NCBI RefSeq assembly: GCF_024543085.1 | Contig: NZ_JANHNZ010000006.1 | Coordinates: 1-64,000, forward strand | Length of the DNA: 64,000 nt | Direction: 5' to 3' | From: Granulicatella seriolae | GTDB lineage: Bacteria; Bacillota; Bacilli; Lactobacillales; Aerococcaceae | In this document: piece by piece, positions 46,562 through 58,954 of the stretch | Layout: each line of letters opens with the position of its first letter | Numbering within the stretch: position 1 is the stretch's first letter | Notes under the pieces: generated by a model | Seen by the model: only the letters and a program-made list of their open reading frames with translations | Databases searched by the model: none | Told to the model about the DNA's origin: nothing | Position numbers and translations under genes: made by a program

Positions 46562-47607
46562 TTGCCACTCTCCAATTTGAAAACACTAGGATTTTCTTGA
46601 ATAAATCCAGATTCTAGAATTTCTATATTGGTGATTGTTTCTTCGTCACTAACTAGTTTTGGTGCTCCATTAATAATTGTATCGTAAGCAAAGTCATAAA
46701 CACGACCATAGTCTCCGACGGGGGTTGGAATTTGTTTTTCAATCCAATCCCCATTTGTATTTAAATATCTCAAACTACCATATTGATTGGGGGAATCGTG
46801 TCCAAATCCAGGGGCATCAGGAGAAATGCCAGCTTTCAGATCATTTTCCTGTTGATCAATACCATATTTAATAAAGCTTCCTTTAGTTCCATGTAAAATT
46901 ATTTGAGGATAACTTTTGGCTACAAGATGAGAGGTTTTTACTTTGGCTTTGAATTGATTACTGTAGTGCAAATCAACATCAAAATAGTCATCAAGACTAC
47001 CTTTATTTTGCACAGAACGAATGTCATAAGCTACTTTTTGTGGGCGACCAAATAAGGAAATTATTCGATCAATTGTATGAATTCCCAATCCAAAGAATGT
47101 ACCCTCAACAATTGGTCCTGGATTTGGAGTATTTGTTGGACGATAATAATCAAAATGTGTTTCTAATTCCAATGGTTCGCCAACATAGCCTTGCTCTAAA
47201 ACTTGTTTGAGAGCTAAGAAGTCACCATCAAATCTACGATTTTGAAAAGGCATTACCATAACATTGTATTCTTTTCCTAAATTTAATAATTCCTTTGTTT
47301 CAGAAAGCGTTGAACAAAATGGTTTTTCAACAATCACATTCTTTCCTGCAAGGATTGCTCTTTTAGCTAATTCATAATGAGTGTGTGCTGGGGTACAAAT
47401 AGAAATAAGTTGGATTTCGTTATCATTAAGTAGAAATTCTAAATCAGTAGTAAAATCCACCCCTTTTTCAGCATATTCCTGTTCAAGTTCTGGATTTCTT
47501 GATAAATTGTAAATCGTTTTAACTTGAATGTTTTTTCTTAGATTTATATAGGGCAAATGATAACGATTTGCGCTCTTTCCAAAGCCAATAAGACCCATTT
47601 TCAGCAT
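46558..47607 (-). CDS. Gfo/Idh/MocA family oxidoreductase
   Basis: NAD(P)-dependent sugar dehydrogenase family, 349 residues. Rossmann start MGLIGFGKSANRYHLPYI and the EKP motif in VIVEKPFCSTLSETKELL, then the large C-terminal barrel-like domain. Encoded within a cellobiose-type PTS operon between IIB and the DUF7916-like gene, so its substrate may be the oxidised or epimerised form of the imported sugar rather than plain glucose-6-phosphate. Confidence 0.9.
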   Translation of the reverse strand: MLKMGLIGFGKSANRYHLPYINLRKNIQVKTIYNLSRNPELEQEYAEKGVDFTTDLEFLLNDNEIQLISICTPAHTHYELAKRAILAGKNVIVEKPFCSTLSETKELLNLGKEYNVMVMPFQNRRFDGDFLALKQVLEQGYVGEPLELETHFDYYRPTNTPNPGPIVEGTFFGLGIHTIDRIISLFGRPQKVAYDIRSVQNKGSLDDYFDVDLHYSNQFKAKVKTSHLVAKSYPQIILHGTKGSFIKYGIDQQENDLKAGISPDAPGFGHDSPNQYGSLRYLNTNGDWIEKQIPTPVGDYGRVYDFAYDTIINGAPKLVSDEETITNIEILESGFIQENPSVFKLESGK

Positions 47608-47622
47608 AAAACTAACCTACTT

Positions 47623-47940
47623 TCAGTTTTTTTTGTTTTCTCTGACCAATGTTAGTGCTCTCTTTAAAATAGTTGATGCATTGATGCGACCAAAATCTTC
47701 TGCACTTATCGTCTCGACGGGGATACGACCACCTAGACGTTTGGTGATAGCTTCCTCCAAAAATGCAATTTGTGGACCTAAAAGAACAACATCTGCTTCT
47801 AAGCTCTCCGTATCAACTTTGGGTTCTGAAACAGCCCAGATTCTTACTTTTAATTGATTTTTTGTTGCAATATCTTGCATCTTCTTTACTAAAAAACTTG
47901 TTGACATACCTTCATTACAACACAATAAAATGTTCACCAT
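47623..47940 (-). CDS. PTS lactose/cellobiose-type IIB component
   Basis: 105 residues. Phosphorylated Cys in NILLCCNEGMSTSFLVKK near the N terminus; usual IIB length. ATG at 47940 overlaps the stop of the beta-glucosidase gene by one base (TGATG). Takes phosphate from IIA and gives it to the sugar on IIC. Confidence 0.93.
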   Translation of the reverse strand: MVNILLCCNEGMSTSFLVKKMQDIATKNQLKVRIWAVSEPKVDTESLEADVVLLGPQIAFLEEAITKRLGGRIPVETISAEDFGRINASTILKRALTLVRENKKN

Positions 47941-49394
47941 CACTCACACTTCACCTTTCTATTAGTTAATTCGCTATGTTTTTCTATTAAATTTTTATAC
48001 CAGTAATAACTATCTTTTTTGTATCGTACTTGACTTCCGTTTTGTGTTTCATCTTGATCAACGTATATAAAACCATATCTTTTTTGATAACCATTTAACC
48101 AACTTAGTAGATCTGTATAACTCCATGTACAGTAACCTAACACGTTTGCGCCATCAGATATTGCTTCTTGAATTGCAGTTACGTGTGCAGAAAGATAATT
48201 AATACGGTAATAATCATGTACTTTGCCATTTTCTATTTTATCATATTCACCTAAACCATTTTCTGTGATTAATATTGGCATACGATATCGACTAGTAAGT
48301 CTTCTTATTGCAATTCTAAGTCCTATAGGATCAATTTCCCAATCCCAATTAGTTCGATTGGTATATGGATTGACTACTTTTTTATAGACTCCAGGGACTC
48401 CAGATTCTTTAACACTTCCTTTTTTTCCTGTGGTATTTAAATTACCTCTGCCAACTCCTCCCAATGGATTATAACTATTAGTAGAACTTTGGTAATAATT
48501 GATTCCAATAAAGTCAGGTTTAGCACTTTTTAAAAGTATCTCGTCTTCTTTAGTTATTTTTGGCATTACTCCTTGTTTCCTTAAATATGATACAGCTGCA
48601 TGAGGATATGAACCATATAAATAAACATCTAACCAAAAATTTGCAGTTAATTCTTCAGCGTTTTCTGCTGCTAGAACATTTATTGGATCACTATTATAAG
48701 AGTATTGTGGTGTATAGGCAAAACTGGGACCAATTTGACCTGAAATATTTAATTCATGAAAAATATTTATTGTTGCTGCATTAACTAGGTTTGCAATATG
48801 ATTTACCTGATAAAATAATTTGTCATTAGTTTTTCCTGGTGGATGCAAAGCTTGTTGCCAACCAAAAGAAGTGAAAATATTTTGTTCATTTAAACTTATC
48901 CAATATTTAACTTTTCCATTAAAAGCTTCAAATAAAGTTTTAGCATAATTGACAAAATCAGGTATAATTTTTCTACTTTCCCAACCACCATACTCATCTT
49001 GCAATATTTGTGGGAGATCCCAATGATACAGTGTAACAATGGGCTCAATTTTATTTTTTCGTAACTCATCAATTAAATTCATGTAAAAATCTATTCCGGA
49101 TTGATTAACATCTCCACGACCATTTGGGAAAATACGAGTCCAAGCAATAGAAAATCTATAGGCTTTCAAACCTTGCTCTGCCATAAGTTTTATATCTTCT
49201 TTGAAACGATGATAGTGATCCACAGCAATTTCACCATTTGTGTTTTTAAATGTTTTACCTTCTATTCGAACAAAGCAATCCCAAACAGACTCACTTTTCC
49301 CATCTATATTCCAAGCGCCTTCGACTTGATAGGCTGCTGAAGCAGATCCCCATAAAAAATTTGGTGGAAATCCGCTTAAGATTTCATCTTGCAT
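47940..49394 (-). CDS. 6-phospho-beta-glucosidase, GH1
   Basis: 484 residues. Acid/base Glu in WISLNEQN (usual NEP region, here NEQ), nucleophile in PILITENGLGEYD and N-terminal FLWGSASAAYQVEGAW. Within a PTS operon, so it hydrolyses 6-phospho-beta-glucosides such as cellobiose-6P or aryl glucosides. Sequence alone does not separate phospho-glucosidase from phospho-galactosidase use. Confidence 0.94.
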   Translation of the reverse strand: MQDEILSGFPPNFLWGSASAAYQVEGAWNIDGKSESVWDCFVRIEGKTFKNTNGEIAVDHYHRFKEDIKLMAEQGLKAYRFSIAWTRIFPNGRGDVNQSGIDFYMNLIDELRKNKIEPIVTLYHWDLPQILQDEYGGWESRKIIPDFVNYAKTLFEAFNGKVKYWISLNEQNIFTSFGWQQALHPPGKTNDKLFYQVNHIANLVNAATINIFHELNISGQIGPSFAYTPQYSYNSDPINVLAAENAEELTANFWLDVYLYGSYPHAAVSYLRKQGVMPKITKEDEILLKSAKPDFIGINYYQSSTNSYNPLGGVGRGNLNTTGKKGSVKESGVPGVYKKVVNPYTNRTNWDWEIDPIGLRIAIRRLTSRYRMPILITENGLGEYDKIENGKVHDYYRINYLSAHVTAIQEAISDGANVLGYCTWSYTDLLSWLNGYQKRYGFIYVDQDETQNGSQVRYKKDSYYWYKNLIEKHSELTNRKVKCE

Positions 49395-49428
49395 ATTGTT
49401 TTTCCCCTTTCAAGTCTACACAAATTTC

Positions 49429-50829
49429 CTACATAAAATCTTTAAACTCATCGAAATTGTCTGAATCTTGATCTGATAAGTTTTGGATTGATATATTTTC
49501 AGGACCAGAATTATTATTACTTTCCACTCCCATACTAAACTCATATGCTTTTAAGAATGGGAAATAGACAACTACCATCAATGCAATTAGAACAATTTGT
49601 AAAATCACATTTCTGATATCGCCCCCACTAGCCATATATGCATTAATCAGTGGTGGTGTTGACCATGGAACAAAAACTACAATTTTAGATACTAAACCAG
49701 CCCATGTTGCAAAATATGCAACTGAAAATGAAATTAAAGGTCCAATCACAAAAGGAATCATAATTAATGGATTAAAGACAACAGGAAATCCATAAATTAC
49801 TGGTTCGTTAATATTAAACACACCTAAAGGTCCAGCCATTTTTGCAAAATCACGATTGGCTTTTTTTCTACTAAATAAGATAATCGCAATTATCAATGCA
49901 ATAGTGGATCCTGTTCCTCCTATATGCCCGTATAAGTCTCTAAATGGAAGAACAATAATATTCGGAATATCCAAATTATTGGCAAAAGCTTCAGTATTTT
50001 GTTGCATAGCAACTAACAAAGGTGGCTCTAATATTGGATTAACAATACCGCTAGGATGAATTCCTAAGGCGAACAGCAAGTTTGTGACTCCGCATAAAAT
50101 AATAAATCCAGGTAAACTAGTAGTAAGATTGACTAAAGGGGCTTGTATCATTTTATTGATTAAATCATGAATTTCAAAACTAGTTGTCAAATGAATTAAA
50201 AAGGAAGCAAAGCTAAATATTAATAAGGTTAAGATGATTGAAATTAGCGCTTCGAAACTTTGAGCAACAGCAGGAGGTATTCCACCTGTTAATCTAATTT
50301 TTAATTTATCTGTACTAGATAATTTGACAAATATTTCTGTTGAAAGAATGGAACAAAGAATAGAAACGAAAATCCCTCCTGTTCCCAAATATGAATATGG
50401 AACAAATCCAGAAATTTCTATGATCTGTTCGCTGCCAATTGGAGTGGCGAAACTTGTTAGTGGCAAAACGATGAATAATACAGCAACTGTAACGATAGAT
50501 GAAAAGATTGGATTACTTGCCTTCCGACTAGTTGCTAAGCTGTATGAAATTAAGATTCCGATAAATAGTGAATAGCTATTCATAGTCCCGTTGATTATCT
50601 TATTACCAATTTCTTGCCAAGTTGCTAAGGTAGTATTGGAAATTAAATTGTTTAACCACCCAGTTTCAGGATTGATAATAACATTGTTAATTAATATCAT
50701 AAGACCAGCTAAAACTAAAAAAGGAACAGTTGTAACAAAAGCATCTCTGAGTGCACGAAAATAAATTTGTGAAGCCATTTTTTGTGCAAAATTATTAATG
50801 CTTTTTAAAATCTTATTTTCCTTATTCAT
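49429..50829 (-). CDS. PTS cellobiose/beta-glucoside IIC component
   Basis: 466 residues, about ten membrane spans. MASQIYFRALRDAFVTTVPFL region at the start, GHIGGTGSTIALIIA, FNINEPVIYGFPVVFNPLIMIPF and FVPWSTPPLINAYMASGGD split over the C-terminal half, the standard CelB pattern with the conserved NEP. Membrane channel and sugar-binding unit. The C-terminal tail of about 35 residues is hydrophilic and Asn/Ser/Asp-rich. Confidence 0.94.
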   Translation of the reverse strand: MNKENKILKSINNFAQKMASQIYFRALRDAFVTTVPFLVLAGLMILINNVIINPETGWLNNLISNTTLATWQEIGNKIINGTMNSYSLFIGILISYSLATSRKASNPIFSSIVTVAVLFIVLPLTSFATPIGSEQIIEISGFVPYSYLGTGGIFVSILCSILSTEIFVKLSSTDKLKIRLTGGIPPAVAQSFEALISIILTLLIFSFASFLIHLTTSFEIHDLINKMIQAPLVNLTTSLPGFIILCGVTNLLFALGIHPSGIVNPILEPPLLVAMQQNTEAFANNLDIPNIIVLPFRDLYGHIGGTGSTIALIIAIILFSRKKANRDFAKMAGPLGVFNINEPVIYGFPVVFNPLIMIPFVIGPLISFSVAYFATWAGLVSKIVVFVPWSTPPLINAYMASGGDIRNVILQIVLIALMVVVYFPFLKAYEFSMGVESNNNSGPENISIQNLSDQDSDNFDEFKDFM

Positions 50830-50841
50830 ACAAAACCCTCC

Positions 50842-51165
50842 TTATTTGTTTTTTAAGTCATACATTTTTTCATACATTATAATTAATTTTTCTGCCAAAT
50901 CTTTTAAAAGTGATGTGCTCATCAATTGATCCTCTGCGTGGATAAACAATAAATCCAATGCGATTTTTTCGCCCTGTGCTTCATTTTGAATTAATCCAAA
51001 ATGCCTCTCATGTGCTTGTCCCATTTTTTTATTGGAGGCATTGATTAAATCTTTAGCCGTATCAAAGTTCCCTTCTGATGCTTTATCAATACTACTCATG
51101 ATTAATGATTTTGCTTCTCCAATATCTGCAATCATTAAAAACGAAATTTCTTCCATTCCATCCAT
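50842..51165 (-). CDS. PTS lactose/cellobiose-type IIA component
   Basis: 107 residues, three-helix IIA. Phosphorylation site His in LLFIHAEDQLMSTSLLK (about residue 76). First gene of the operon IIA-IIC-glucosidase-IIB-oxidoreductase-DUF7916-like. A cre site lies about 30 bases upstream. Confidence 0.93.
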   Translation of the reverse strand: MDGMEEISFLMIADIGEAKSLIMSSIDKASEGNFDTAKDLINASNKKMGQAHERHFGLIQNEAQGEKIALDLLFIHAEDQLMSTSLLKDLAEKLIIMYEKMYDLKNK

Positions 51166-51189
51166 TTAAATCCTCCTCATGATAATTTT

Positions 51190-51205
51190 AAGTAAACGTT
51201 TCCTT
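51190..51205. promoter_or_regulatory. cre site for CcpA
   Basis: AAGTAAACGTTTCCTT (minus strand AAGGAAACGTTTACTT) is a near-palindrome close to the cre consensus. It lies just upstream of the first gene of the beta-glucoside operon, so glucose should repress it through CcpA. Confidence 0.82.
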
Positions 51206-51562
51206 AAGTAATATTATATATAAATAAAATTAAACATCTATATTATTTTATGATATGTAATGATATATTAATTATTTTGTAATTTTTTAGAAACATTAGC
51301 GTGGTTGTTTAAATTTTTCATGCTATCAGTTTTAAAAAGTTTAAAAATAAAAAGATTTTTAATTATACTTAAAATAGTTCCAAATACAGTCTGGTAATAA
51401 TCCCCTAAAATGCCAATTTGTATTAAATTTTTTTGATATAGATTAATCATTTTCTACTATCAGCAACTTCAAAAATAAAAAAATAATTCTCATAAAAATA
51501 ATCTACCTCCTTTAACTCAACATTTATAATTTGGGAATTTCTATTTGCAAAACAAAAAACAT
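51206..51562. other. AT-rich region upstream of the beta-glucoside operon
   Basis: Promoter and GntR sites for the operon should be here (ATTATATATAAATA near 51213), but none is certain. Two short minus-strand frames of about 60 codons (51268-51450, 51447-51650) are AT-rich, without good ribosome binding sites or family resemblance; I do not call them genes. Confidence 0.4.
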
Positions 51563-51662
51563 AAAAAACTTTAGATAATTTAAGTAAAATCAAGGTGTAC
51601 AGCATAGCAACCTTAGCGTGTATGTATCCTATTGATTTTTGACTAATCATCTAAAGTTTTTT
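51563..51662. repeat. Miniature palindromic repeat L
   Basis: Perfect 14-bp end stem AAAAAACTTTAGAT (51563-51576) / ATCTAAAGTTTTTT (51649-51662) plus GTAAAATCAA/TTGATTTTTGAC inside. The interior AAGGTGTACAGCATAGCAACC recalls the ACGGTGTAAAGCATAGCTG of the core, so this is a decayed or minimal member with its own arms. Confidence 0.7.
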
Positions 51663-51823
51663 ATAGATTAAAGAAAAAGCTCTTGATTTAGCGATGCTCA
51701 TCTAATAAGAATAGCTTTAAATATATTTTTTACCTAAACCTTATATTTATATTATTGAAAGGTTAAAACTAATCCAACTAGCTAAGTTGAAATGATATAC
51801 CCTATACACTAAAGCAAAACAAC

Positions 51824-52345
51824 CTAAATAAAATATATCTGATTCCTCTTCCTAACAAGCGCCAACACTCCCGTTATCACCAGAGCATCAACACCCAACA
51901 AGATAACCCCCTCCTGAAGTGAAAAGCGCAGATGACTACTTTTCTCTGCAAACACATAAAGAGATTGTGCATGCACCATAGGCAGATAAGTTCACAAACT
52001 GGATGACACCATCACAGGCAACCAACCCAGGACAAGGGCAATCAAAATCAAAGGTAAATCAGCTCCCAAACAAATGAAAAGGCGGACCAATTGGTAGATA
52101 ACCAAGAGACCAAGAACCTGATACAATATACTTTGGACAAGAAATGCCCCAATCGAAGTCACCATTAACCCTGTTTGACTGTAGTAGGAAATTGGCAAAA
52201 TAAATGGATTAACGCCATTCATCAGACCAATGACTAAAAATCCAACCATAAATAACAAGAGTGGCACACAATAACCTACTAGAAAAAGAAAGGCAAAACG
52301 ACCTAGCTGTAACTTTCTTTGTGAATAGACTTTTTCGACAATAGA
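51824..52345 (-). pseudogene. Broken membrane-protein gene
   Basis: A hydrophobic reading frame runs from 52345 (…SIVEKVYSQRKLQLGRFAFL…) to TGA at 51992-51994, then continues in the same frame (TYLPMVHAQSLYVFAEKSSH…) to TAG at 51824. So there is one premature stop about 55 codons before the natural end. The 5' end is lost: the frame meets repeat fragment K at its apical hairpin point and has no start codon. Not recognised; at least four spans, perhaps a transporter permease. Confidence 0.75.
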
Positions 52346-52417
52346 CAGTCACGTAGACAGCTAAGCCGAGAGACCAAGGCTTTCGGCGGTGCCACCGTTC
52401 TCATTCCCGACAGATGC
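52344..52417. repeat. Repeat fragment K (right half)
   Basis: ACAGTCACGTAGACAGCTAA, then GAGACCAAGGCTTTCGGCGG and CACCGTTCTCATTCCCGA: core from just after the apical hairpin to the right arm. The left half is replaced by the broken membrane-protein gene, pointing to a deletion with an end at the apical hairpin. Confidence 0.85.
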
Positions 52418-52450
52418 TCTGGATGCTCGACTACCATAATCCAAAACAAA

Positions 52451-52480
52451 AAACCTAAAAGCACCACGGCTTCTAGGTTT
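52451..52480 (-). terminator. Terminator after gatB
   Basis: Stem AAACCTAAAAGC/GCTTCTAGGTTT with a six-base loop and T run on the minus strand; end of the gatC-gatA-gatB unit. Confidence 0.9.
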
Positions 52481-52494
52481 CCATAAACTCATTA

Positions 52495-53925
52495 TTAAAT
52501 TTTCTTCAACTCATCCTGCAACAATTGGTTAACCACTCCTGGGTTGGCCTTACCTTTTGTTTGCTTCATGATTTGTCCAACTAGGAATCCTACCGCACGA
52601 TCTTTTCCGTTCTTGTAGTCTTCAATAGATTGTTGGTTATTGGCTAAAACGTCTTGGATAATTGGCAACAATTGGCTTGGGTCGCTTAACTGCACCATGC
52701 CATGTTTCTCAACAACACCCTTAGCAGTACCACCTTCATTGGCCAAAAGCAAGAAAACTTTCTTAGCAAGCTTAGAACTGATAGTCCCATCTTCAATCAA
52801 GCGAATCATTTCCGCCAAGCTTTCTGGACTCAATTTCAAGTCATGTAGTTCTAATTTTTGACTATTTAAATGAGCTGAAATATCACCCATTAACCAGTTG
52901 GAGGCTAGTTTCGGATCAGCTCCAGCTGCCACTGTCTGATCGAAGAAGTCTGACATTTCTTTTGAAAGCGTCAAGACCATAGCATCATAATCTGGCAAAC
53001 CAAATTCTTTGGTGTAGCGTTCACGGCGTTTGGCTGGCATTTCAGGAATGCGTTGGCGCACTTCTTCTACCCATTCATCCGAAATCTGCAAGTTTGGTAG
53101 GTCAGGCTCAGGGAAGTAACGGTAGTCACTCGATCCCTCTTTAACCCGCATCAGGATAGTTTGACCAGTCGTTTCATCATATCGTCTGGTTTCTTGTTGG
53201 ATGATTCCACCGACACGCAAGACATTGGCCTGTCTAGTTTCTTCATGAGCCAAGCCTTTACGCACAAAGTTAAAGGAGTTCAAGTTCTTCAACTCAGTCT
53301 TAGTCCCAAACTCTTCTTGCCCATAAGGACGAATAGAGATGTTGGCATCACAACGCATAGACCCCTCTTCCATCTTGACATCGGAAACGCCAGTAAACAT
53401 AATCATCTGTTTCAAGGCTTCCAAGTAAGCATAAGCTTCTTCAGGAGAACGCATATCCGCTTCTGACACAATCTCAATCAAAGGCGTTCCTTGACGGTTC
53501 AAGTCAACATAAGAAAAGCCATCTGTTCCATGCGTATTTTTCCCAGCATCCTCTTCCAAATGAACCCGTTCAATGCGAATACGTTTGGTCATGCCATCAA
53601 CTTCAATATCAATCCACCCATCATGCCCAATCGGATAATCAAATTGCGAAATTTGATAGGCCTTTGGGTTGTCAGGATAGAAATAGTTCTTACGATCAAA
53701 TTTTGTTTCTTGAGAAATTTGGCAGTTCAAGGCAAGTGCTGCTCGCATACCAAATTCAATCGCTCGCTTATTCATAACAGGTAGAACCCCTGGATAACCC
53801 CAGTCGATAACATTGGTATTGGTGTTAGGTTCCGCACCAAAATGAGCCGGCGAAGGAGAAAAAATCTTGGATTCTGTTTTTAATTCAACATGGACTTCAA
53901 GCCCAATTACGGTTTCAAAATTCAT
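52495..53925 (-). CDS. gatB: Asp-tRNA(Asn)/Glu-tRNA(Gln) amidotransferase subunit B
   Basis: Kinase/tRNA-binding subunit of GatCAB, which turns Glu-tRNA(Gln) into Gln-tRNA(Gln). 476 residues: [13 protein letters not shown]-type start ([14 protein letters not shown]), [31 protein letters not shown] and the C-terminal YqeY-like domain ending [18 protein letters not shown]. Downstream of gatA by 12 bases. Confidence 0.98.
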   Translation of the reverse strand: MNFETVIGLEVHVELKTESKIFSPSPAHFGAEPNTNTNVIDWGYPGVLPVMNKRAIEFGMRAALALNCQISQETKFDRKNYFYPDNPKAYQISQFDYPIGHDGWIDIEVDGMTKRIRIERVHLEEDAGKNTHGTDGFSYVDLNRQGTPLIEIVSEADMRSPEEAYAYLEALKQMIMFTGVSDVKMEEGSMRCDANISIRPYGQEEFGTKTELKNLNSFNFVRKGLAHEETRQANVLRVGGIIQQETRRYDETTGQTILMRVKEGSSDYRYFPEPDLPNLQISDEWVEEVRQRIPEMPAKRRERYTKEFGLPDYDAMVLTLSKEMSDFFDQTVAAGADPKLASNWLMGDISAHLNSQKLELHDLKLSPESLAEMIRLIEDGTISSKLAKKVFLLLANEGGTAKGVVEKHGMVQLSDPSQLLPIIQDVLANNQQSIEDYKNGKDRAVGFLVGQIMKQTKGKANPGVVNQLLQDELKKI

Positions 53926-53937
53926 TTATAGTCCTCC

Positions 53938-55395
53938 TTATAAACTTGGGCGTTGCAAATAATAGTCATTTGCTTGCTCAAAGGCGTAGGCCGCTTGGTA
54001 GATAGTTTGTTCTTGGAAATAGTTACCAATCAATTGGATACCAATTGGCAATCCCTCTTTGGAAAAACCAGCTGGAACTGAAATCCCTGGTAGCCCCGCT
54101 AGGTTAACAGGAACAGTTAGTAAGTCAGACATATACATACTGATTGGGTCATCATTGTGCTCCCCTAACCCAAACGCGGTTGACGTAGAAACTGGTCCCA
54201 GAATCAAATCATATTGGCTTAGAACTTGTTCAAAGTCACGTTTGATTAAGGTTCTTACTTGTCCAGCCTTTTTAAAGTAAGCATCGTAATAGCCTGAACT
54301 TAAAGAGAAGGTTCCCAACATAATACGGCGCTTGACTTCCATCCCAAAGCCTTCTGAACGGCTCTTAACATATAACTCGTCCAAGGTTTCCGCCTTATTT
54401 GAACGATGGCCATAACGAATGCCATCAAATCGTTGTAAGTTAGATGACGCTTCTGATGATGCGATAATATAGTAGGCAGGAATTCCGTATCTTGAGTAAG
54501 GCAAGGACACTTCTTCAACCGTTGCGCCCAAAGCTTTGAATTGTTCTGCTGCTTTAAGGACAGCTTCTTGAACCTCTTTATCGACACCTTCTGCAAAATA
54601 TTCCTTAGGCAAAGCAATTTTCATACCTTTAATATCCCCTGTCAAGCCTTTATGATAGGCAGGCACAGCTTGCTTAACACTTGTTGAATCACGTTTGTCA
54701 TAACCGGAAATAGCTTCTAATACCAAAGCATTATCCGTTACTGTACGGGTAAATGGTCCGATTTGGTCTAAACTTGAGGCAAAAGCAATCAATCCAAAAC
54801 GAGACACACGTCCGTATGTTGGTTTCATCCCTACAACACCAGTAAAGCTAGCTGGTTGACGAATGGAACCACCTGTATCTGAACCAAGAGAGGCTAAGAC
54901 TTGTCCTGAAGCAACAGCAGCAGCAGAACCACCACTTGAACCACCGGGAACTTTGCTTAAATCCCAAGGGTTTTTGGTTTGCTTAAAGTAAGATGTTTCA
55001 GTAGACCCACCCATAGCAAACTCATCCATATTTAGTTTTCCAACAGTAACCGCACCAATCTCATTCAACTTGTCCATCACAGTCGCATCATAAATTGGGT
55101 TAAAGTCCTCTAACATACGGCTAGCAGCAGTAGTGATTAGATCTTTTGTAACAATATTATCCTTGATACCGATTGGTAATCCTTGTAAAGACACTTCTTC
55201 ACTGTAGCCTTTTTGGTCAGCAGCTTGTGCTTGAAGGAGTGCAGCTTCTTCGTTTAAAGTCAGGAAGGCCTCAACTTTAGGATCGATGTCTCGAATGGCT
55301 TTAAAGGTTTCTTTGGTCAAGTCAAGAGACGTAAACTCTTTCTTGCGCAAGCCTTCATGCAAGTCCACTAAGGTTTTATCTTGAAAAAAACTCAT
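53938..55395 (-). CDS. gatA: Asp-tRNA(Asn)/Glu-tRNA(Gln) amidotransferase subunit A
   Basis: Glutaminase subunit, amidase signature family, 485 residues. Catalytic Lys in [12 protein letters not shown] and the Ser-cisSer pair in [16 protein letters not shown]. Overlaps gatC by four bases. Ammonia passes by an internal channel to GatB. Confidence 0.98.
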   Translation of the reverse strand: MSFFQDKTLVDLHEGLRKKEFTSLDLTKETFKAIRDIDPKVEAFLTLNEEAALLQAQAADQKGYSEEVSLQGLPIGIKDNIVTKDLITTAASRMLEDFNPIYDATVMDKLNEIGAVTVGKLNMDEFAMGGSTETSYFKQTKNPWDLSKVPGGSSGGSAAAVASGQVLASLGSDTGGSIRQPASFTGVVGMKPTYGRVSRFGLIAFASSLDQIGPFTRTVTDNALVLEAISGYDKRDSTSVKQAVPAYHKGLTGDIKGMKIALPKEYFAEGVDKEVQEAVLKAAEQFKALGATVEEVSLPYSRYGIPAYYIIASSEASSNLQRFDGIRYGHRSNKAETLDELYVKSRSEGFGMEVKRRIMLGTFSLSSGYYDAYFKKAGQVRTLIKRDFEQVLSQYDLILGPVSTSTAFGLGEHNDDPISMYMSDLLTVPVNLAGLPGISVPAGFSKEGLPIGIQLIGNYFQEQTIYQAAYAFEQANDYYLQRPSL

Positions 55396-55700
55396 GCTTC
55401 ACCCTCCTCATCTGCGCCCATAATGGCGGGCACTTGTATGTATCCATTTTCTGACGTTTTTACATTTCTCATTAGTAACTCACGTGGTGTTCCTGCATCT
55501 GCCACATCTTCACGCATAACATTGACTAAGGCATAGCCGTGTGTCGTAATTGGTACTCCACTTGTATCTACGGATTCTAGTTCTTCAACCATATCGATAA
55601 TATCACTCATTTGTTCTGTAAAATGAATGATTTGGTCGTCTGCAAATGCTAGTTTAGCTAGCCGAGCCACATGGTGAACTTCTTTTTCTTCAATTGCCAT
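55392..55700 (-). CDS. gatC: Asp-tRNA(Asn)/Glu-tRNA(Gln) amidotransferase subunit C
   Basis: Small subunit that ties GatA to GatB. 102 residues with [20 protein letters not shown] and the MREDVADAG motif. First gene of gatCAB and about 80 bases after camS, possibly within one long transcript that starts near pcrA. Confidence 0.97.
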   Translation of the reverse strand: MAIEEKEVHHVARLAKLAFADDQIIHFTEQMSDIIDMVEELESVDTSGVPITTHGYALVNVMREDVADAGTPRELLMRNVKTSENGYIQVPAIMGADEEGEA

Positions 55701-55782
55701 CTCGTTTGCCTCACTTTTATTCTTATTTTTACTTGATTAAGGTAACCTAGCTGCTATCAGTTTTGGCTAAGTCTGAAACGAC

Positions 55783-58943
<3,161 letters not shown>

Positions 58944-58954
58944 TTACTGAATGG

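Noticed and set aside
51268-51650. Two short AT-rich frames upstream of the beta-glucoside operon
   Set aside because: No ribosome binding sites, no recognisable family, and one runs through miniature repeat L.
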